The position numbers and the translations under genes are program-made. Positions 29,125 through 32,821 of a stretch of DNA of 32,821 nucleotides are shown here, piece after piece. Location of the stretch: IMG/VR virus record IMGVR_UViG_3300044798_000178, positions 1 to 32,821 of that record; one strand, written 5' to 3'. This DNA comes from a virus. How positions within the stretch are numbered: the first letter of the stretch is position 1; each line of letters begins with the position of its first letter. The notes under the pieces are model-generated. The model ran no database searches and was not told the DNA's origin. It saw only the letters and a program-made list of their open reading frames with translations.

Positions 29125-32100
29125 ATGATTCTAGCCCGACCGAAGGCCAGACTTTTGGTGACTCAGGTTGCCAAGCGCAAAGACGTGTCACCAAAGGAAG
29201 GCGAAAAAAAGTATGGGGAGGTAAAGTTTGCTGATTCGGTAAACAAGAAATACCCCCTAGATACCGAGGCGCATGTTAGAGCGGCGTGGTCATACATCAA
29301 TATGCCAAAAAATGCCGCTAAATACTCTGCCAGCGATTTGAAAACCATAAAGGGACGAATCAAGGCAGCTATGGGGCGTCATAGTATTAAGATTTCTGAC
29401 GGGGAGAAGCAAGCCTATGAAGCGTTGAACTATAGTACCGATCTTCCTGTTACCCAGGATCACTATCACATAGAGGGATCGATTGAAGAGCACCTATCCA
29501 AGATTTGTGCCGCTTTCTGTAATTGGAAGAAAGAACACCAACCTGAATTCGACAGTCGTTGTGGTGAGTATTACTGGGCAGCGATTCTCGGGGTACTTGA
29601 CGAGAGTATCATATTCTACGTAGACAACTACTCCAAGGGAATCGAGTATTACGAGGTTGGTTACACTACCGATACAAACGGAGAGGTGGCCATATCCGGC
29701 GACGTTGAGGAATGTGATGTTAAGTTGGTTATGACTAAACTAGACATTTCTGAAGAGGACGCCGAAGACAAAGAGGAGCAAAACGCAATGGCACAGAAAC
29801 AAGACAAAGTAGCTGATGGGAACGTCATCGCTGCTGCGGCTGCCGCTCCGGTTCCTGCTGGTTTCGGAGTCCCCGTGGTCACCGAAACAGGCAAGGGCAC
29901 TGAAGCCAATTCTGCCGGGTCTAGTGTAGAGGATATTAGTGACGCCAGCGTTACTAAACCTGTCACATTCTCAGATGAAAATGGCGCGAGCGCCGCCGCT
30001 GCCGATGGCAGCGAAGAAACGGACGTTGAAGAGGAGTTGGCAAAGACCAAGGCCGGTTACAAGGGTATGGACCCAGGTAAAGACGGAACTCCTAAAGAAT
30101 TCCCGGAAAAGCAGACCATCGAAGTTCCTGGAATCGCTGATATTAAGGATGATGCCCCGGTAGTGTATCCCACTCGTCAGTCTGTTCAAGGTATGCCCTA
30201 TGACCTTGGCGGGATGAGCATGTGTCATATTCAGTCCGTCAAGAAAAGTGCAGACGGTAAGACAATGACCATTCAGGGAATTGCCACCCGAGGTGACATA
30301 GTTAATCAGAGTGGTCAGGTTTATCCACTTTCCGTATGGGAAGCTAACTTGGCCAAGATGAATGAGCTGGCGTCTCAGGGTAAGTTCCTTGGAAAGCTGG
30401 AACATCCCGTTCAGGATCAAGGACTTGTTGACACCGCTATCAAGTGGGATAAATTCTGGCTGCAGGGCGCTGACCTGTGGTTTGATGCAACTGTCGTTCC
30501 TACCGAGCCTCATGGCAAAAATCTTCAGGCTTTGCTCGAAGCCAAGGTTCAGGTTGACATGAGCACTCGTGGATATGGGACTTTCAAAGTTCAAGATTGG
30601 CGGGGAGTCGAGCGACCCGTTATGCAGGATGACTTTATCTGCACTGCAATTGATGCGGTGTGGCAGGGAGCATCCACTGGCTCTGGCGTAAAAGCCGTCA
30701 GTTACCAGAGTACCCTAAAAGAAGGAGAAACAGTTACCGTGGACAAGATTCAAACAAAAGCTGCTGAGATCAGAGCTAAGGCCGAGATCAAACAAACCAG
30801 GGATGCTCTGCTCGCTGACGCCGGACTGAATGACATCGGTATGAAGGCTTACGCACAGGCATTGAATTCCGCCGCTACTATTGAAGACCTCATTGAAAAG
30901 TGTGAGGTTCTTCTGCCGAGTCTGCAGGCCGTCTTCGGCGCAAAGACCGAGGAAGTCACGCAGTCTAGCACTTATCAGCCTACGTTCTTCGTTAAGGCGA
31001 CTCAGGAAGAGTCCGCCCCGCAGAATGTTGGCGAGTTGCTTGACAGACTGTGCGCTGATCTTCCAGATCATTATCCGGGCCAGACCGCCATAAACACACA
31101 TATCCCTAATCATTTCCGGAGCCCCCGAGAGGCTTGCAAGCGGGTAATGATTAACGTGGCCCGCGAACAGCAGGGATCATTTAGTGGCAGAGACGCCGCG
31201 CTAGGTCTTCTCGCGCTTGAGCAGGGCAAGATTGATCGCGCCGCCGACATTCTCACTCAGAGTATTGACGCTACTGGTGGAACCACTGCCGACGGAAACG
31301 CGATGCCAGGTGGTGCTCCTTTGAGCAACTACCTGATCTTCCCGTTAATCCGCAGGGTGTATCCTCAGTACATCATGAACGAGATCGCCAGCATTCAGCC
31401 GATGGATAGGCCGGAAGGAAAAATCTTCTTCCTGGATCACTATCGAGCGAGTGATTCTCCCGCGACTCTCAGAGTTGACCTGAATACTTCGGCCAATCCG
31501 TTCAACAGTTCCTATTCGGACAACGCGACTGAAGGCGCTGCGGCTAATTACATTCGACTCAAATTGTCGAGTCAGACCATCACCGCCCACACTAAGAAAC
31601 TGGGAGCTGACTGGAGCATCGAAGAGATGCAGGACCTCCGAGCTTATCATGGTTTGGACGCTGCGCAGGAGCTTCTTGGCGGCATCGCCCGTGAGATGGC
31701 TCTTGAATGGAACAAGGAAGTTCTGGATGATATGCTTGCGCAGGCGACGGCTTCGGCTCGAACCTTCGGACAAGTCATGCCCGCCAGTTTCAGCACCACT
31801 CAGAAGGACTGGGACGAGTATATTTGGGTATACATCCAGGCCCTCGATAACGACATCTTTAGCAAGAGGAATGGCCCTATGACTCACATCATCGCTGGTG
31901 TGGACGCGGCCCTTGCTCTGGCGAAGTCTATGAGAGGCACATTCACCATCGGCGGTCCCGAGGGGAATGCCTCTGAACTTGAGATGTATCCGGGAACCTC
32001 GTTCTTCGGGACCCTTCGGACTCCGAACGGGAGTGCCTACAAGGTATTCAAGACCAACTTCTGGGGCACGGGAACTACTAATGGTAGCAAAATCCTTGGT

Positions 32101-32295
32101 CTCCGGAGAGGTTCAGAGTGGTCGGACACCCCGTATATCTTCGCCCCCTACACGGATTATGTCACTCCTATGCTCACCGATCCGGCTGACTTCAGCCAGA
32201 AGCAGGGTATCATTTCCAGGGCAGCCAAGAAGGTTGTTGTCCCCGACGCTATCGGTTATCTAACCGTATCTGCCGGACAGGGCGTAGTTCTCTAG
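29125..32295 (+). CDS. Prohead protease-scaffold-major capsid polyprotein
   Basis: 1056 residues in one open frame. Residues 40-85 resemble a DUF6582/ChaB-type domain seen in phage protease ORFs (YPLDTEAHVRAAWSYIN). Residues 100-210 are unassigned; 230-345 are low-complexity Ala/acid linker. Residues 365-520 form an S80/T4 gp21-like prohead protease, with H427 in GKLEHP and S480 in DMSTRGYG as likely catalytic residues. Residues 540-680 are helical, scaffold-like. From about 735 (FPLIRRVYPQYIMNEIASI) to the end the sequence is T4 gp23-like capsid, including WSIEEMQDLRAYHG (830-843). In T4 these are three genes (21, 22, 23). Self-cleavage would release capsid; the sites are not identified. It has its own promoter, 5' hairpin and terminator. 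GTGAGG before the ATG is a modest ribosome site. Confidence 0.88.
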   Translation: MILARPKARLLVTQVAKRKDVSPKEGEKKYGEVKFADSVNKKYPLDTEAHVRAAWSYINMPKNAAKYSASDLKTIKGRIKAAMGRHSIKISDGEKQAYEALNYSTDLPVTQDHYHIEGSIEEHLSKICAAFCNWKKEHQPEFDSRCGEYYWAAILGVLDESIIFYVDNYSKGIEYYEVGYTTDTNGEVAISGDVEECDVKLVMTKLDISEEDAEDKEEQNAMAQKQDKVADGNVIAAAAAAPVPAGFGVPVVTETGKGTEANSAGSSVEDISDASVTKPVTFSDENGASAAAADGSEETDVEEELAKTKAGYKGMDPGKDGTPKEFPEKQTIEVPGIADIKDDAPVVYPTRQSVQGMPYDLGGMSMCHIQSVKKSADGKTMTIQGIATRGDIVNQSGQVYPLSVWEANLAKMNELASQGKFLGKLEHPVQDQGLVDTAIKWDKFWLQGADLWFDATVVPTEPHGKNLQALLEAKVQVDMSTRGYGTFKVQDWRGVERPVMQDDFICTAIDAVWQGASTGSGVKAVSYQSTLKEGETVTVDKIQTKAAEIRAKAEIKQTRDALLADAGLNDIGMKAYAQALNSAATIEDLIEKCEVLLPSLQAVFGAKTEEVTQSSTYQPTFFVKATQEESAPQNVGELLDRLCADLPDHYPGQTAINTHIPNHFRSPREACKRVMINVAREQQGSFSGRDAALGLLALEQGKIDRAADILTQSIDATGGTTADGNAMPGGAPLSNYLIFPLIRRVYPQYIMNEIASIQPMDRPEGKIFFLDHYRASDSPATLRVDLNTSANPFNSSYSDNATEGAAANYIRLKLSSQTITAHTKKLGADWSIEEMQDLRAYHGLDAAQELLGGIAREMALEWNKEVLDDMLAQATASARTFGQVMPASFSTTQKDWDEYIWVYIQALDNDIFSKRNGPMTHIIAGVDAALALAKSMRGTFTIGGPEGNASELEMYPGTSFFGTLRTPNGSAYKVFKTNFWGTGTTNGSKILGLRRGSEWSDTPYIFAPYTDYVTPMLTDPADFSQKQGIISRAAKKVVVPDAIGYLTVSAGQGVVL

Positions 32296-32326
32296 GCTAG
32301 AACAGAACCCTAATTAGTTGATCTAA

Positions 32327-32369
32327 AAGTCTCCACGGAAAACATTTTTCTGTGGAGACTTGCTTTTTT
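32327..32369 (+). terminator. Intrinsic terminator after the capsid gene
   Basis: AAGTCTCCAC (32327-32336) pairs with GTGGAGACTT (32352-32361), with GAAAA/TTTTC extending the stem inward; six Ts follow at 32364-32369. Strong Rho-independent terminator. Confidence 0.92.
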
Positions 32370-32388
32370 ATACAATATGTGCTATAGT
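32360..32388 (+). promoter_or_regulatory. Extended -10 promoter overlapping the capsid terminator
   Basis: TTGCTT (32360-32365) in the terminator's right arm and T-tract, 17 bases, TGC-TATAGT (TG 32380-32381, hexamer 32383-32388). ATG 32395 begins six bases after the -10, so the message is probably leaderless. Confidence 0.72.
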
Positions 32389-32394
32389 ATAGGT

Positions 32395-32544
32395 ATGAAG
32401 GGTAAATACGTTACAGATCAACAAATTGAACGCATTAAACAGGCTGCGTTGGATGGCACTACTATGAAGGACCTGTCTGCTGAACAAGACCGAAAATACC
32501 AAGTTTATCAGAAATTCCTCGCAGACCTCGACAGTTCCCCCTAA
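32395..32544 (+). CDS. Small HTH-like protein on a leaderless message
   Basis: 49 residues. VTDQQIERIKQAALDGTTMKDLSAE (6-30) resembles a resolvase/MarR-style helix-turn-helix half, ending in a charged helix. It may be a small DNA-binding regulator or head-completion helper; neither is shown. The ATG follows the promoter -10 by six bases, with no ribosome site. The stop lies just before another promoter's -10 box. Accepted because promoter and frame fit exactly; the small size keeps confidence moderate. Confidence 0.55.
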   Translation: MKGKYVTDQQIERIKQAALDGTTMKDLSAEQDRKYQVYQKFLADLDSSP

Positions 32545-32556
32545 ACATGCTATAAT
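32528..32556 (+). promoter_or_regulatory. Extended -10 promoter giving a second leaderless message
   Basis: TCGACA (32528-32533), 17 bases, TGC-TATAAT (TG 32548-32549, hexamer 32551-32556). ATG 32562 follows the -10 after five bases. The -35 lies inside the preceding gene's last codons. Confidence 0.76.
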
Positions 32557-32561
32557 ATAGT

Positions 32562-32756
32562 ATGAGCAACGTGTATGTCTATAATGCTGGAAACGCCCCA
32601 GCACATTACGGGTCTAGTTTGATTATCCCGGCACGTGGTTACGCGGTAGTATCTTCAGAGGATGCGGAACAACTAAGAGATGGACTTCCCATACAAGTTG
32701 AGGGCGACCCCGATTTTGTTCCGCTCTGGAAACAATGTAAGGAGAAAATGTCATGA
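32562..32756 (+). CDS. Small hypothetical protein in the head region
   Basis: 64 residues. VYVYNAGNAPAHYGSSLIIPARGYAVVSS (4-32) is beta-strand-rich, followed by an acidic helix and EGDPDFVPLWK. Small phage head-decoration or neck proteins can look like this, but no family is recognised. ATG 32562 follows the promoter -10 by five bases without a ribosome site (leaderless). The stop overlaps the next start as ATGA. Confidence 0.62.
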   Translation: MSNVYVYNAGNAPAHYGSSLIIPARGYAVVSSEDAEQLRDGLPIQVEGDPDFVPLWKQCKEKMS

Positions 32757-32821
32757 GTGTCGTAAGTTCTATTCCGGAAGTAACTCAGTGGCTTGGTAAA
32801 GCAACCACTAAACTTGAGGGG
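32753..32821 (+). CDS. 5' end of a head/neck-region gene, cut by the window edge
   Basis: Only the first 23 codons are in the window (starts MSVVSSIPEV), with no recognisable motif. AAGGAGAAA about five bases upstream and the ATGA overlap support the start. By position it should be a head-completion, neck or tail gene, but this cannot be tested here. Confidence 0.6.
   Translation, partial: MSVVSSIPEVTQWLGKATTKLEG

Noticed and set aside
29971-31887. Long antisense frames (207 and 180 residues) opposite the capsid polyprotein
   Set aside because: They lie wholly inside a strongly supported gene, have no promoter or ribosome site, and show no recognisable domain. They are shadows of its codon bias.
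29125-32295. Frameshift or missing stop artefact joining protease and capsid
   Set aside because: The frame is continuous with a natural scaffold-like linker, and no ribosome site with an ATG is evident at the expected capsid start. A fusion is the simplest reading, though it is listed for checking.
1-32821. Lysogeny module, tRNA genes or attachment sites
   Set aside because: No integrase, CI-like repressor, tRNA cloverleaf or long terminal repeats could be found on either strand by eye.

Overview
The window is a gene-dense segment of a tailed double-stranded DNA phage (Caudoviricetes), probably a myovirus-type virion: the portal and the capsid domain both resemble the T4 gp20/gp23 type rather than the siphovirus type. 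The evidence is a terminase large subunit, portal, and prohead protease/major capsid polyprotein, a full phage replication set, and many small genes overlapping by 1-20 bases. No integrase, repressor, tRNA, rRNA or CRISPR array is visible. The host cannot be named. Strong AGGAGG-type ribosome sites and extended -10 promoters (TGnTATAAT) show that ordinary bacterial transcription and translation are used. Base composition looks to be in the mid-40s % GC by eye (not computed). No gene-free stretch exceeds about 160 bases.

Region by region. (1) 1-6430: accessory and metabolic genes on +. They include a SIS-fold sugar-phosphate isomerase homologue, a TOPRIM protein resembling Topo VI-A/Spo11, an FmdB-type zinc ribbon, a short NPPF adenine methyltransferase, an HD-like protein that has lost its HD dyad, an M15 peptidase that may be the endolysin, a nucleoside deoxyribosyltransferase-like protein and a Mu Gam-like protein, with several unknown small genes. 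(2) 6461-10195: a DinG/XPD-type helicase and a promoter-led cluster of four small genes of unknown role. (3) 10192-13528: the only minus-strand block, with an HTH-like protein and a primase-helicase, fired from a promoter divergent from the next block. (4) 13664-21842: the replication and recombination operons on +. These hold a SNF2-type helicase, an acidic-tailed ssDNA-binding candidate, an endonuclease VII-like HNH protein, a family A DNA polymerase fused to a uracil-DNA-glycosylase-like domain, a VRR-NUC nuclease, a Cas4/AddB-like Fe-S nuclease, a dNMP kinase and a Hint-like small protein. (5) 21826-32821: packaging and head genes. They are the terminase large subunit interrupted in its Walker A by a LAGLIDADG intein, the portal, a beta-class DNA methyltransferase, a metallophosphoesterase, a second endonuclease VII-like gene, and a 1056-residue protease-scaffold-capsid polyprotein. 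Three small downstream genes follow, the last cut by the window edge.

Regulation is unusually legible. Seven plus-strand promoters share -35, a 17-base spacer and TGn-TATAMT-like extended -10; an eighth has a weaker -35. Three of them lie 5-6 bases upstream of an ATG with no ribosome site, implying leaderless mRNAs. Several promoters abut or overlap a hairpin or terminator, so one operon's end is fused to the next operon's start. Main points for follow-up: the UDG-polymerase fusion, the capsid polyprotein, the intein with a neighbouring stand-alone Hint-like gene, the Topo VI-A-like protein, and the leaderless promoters.
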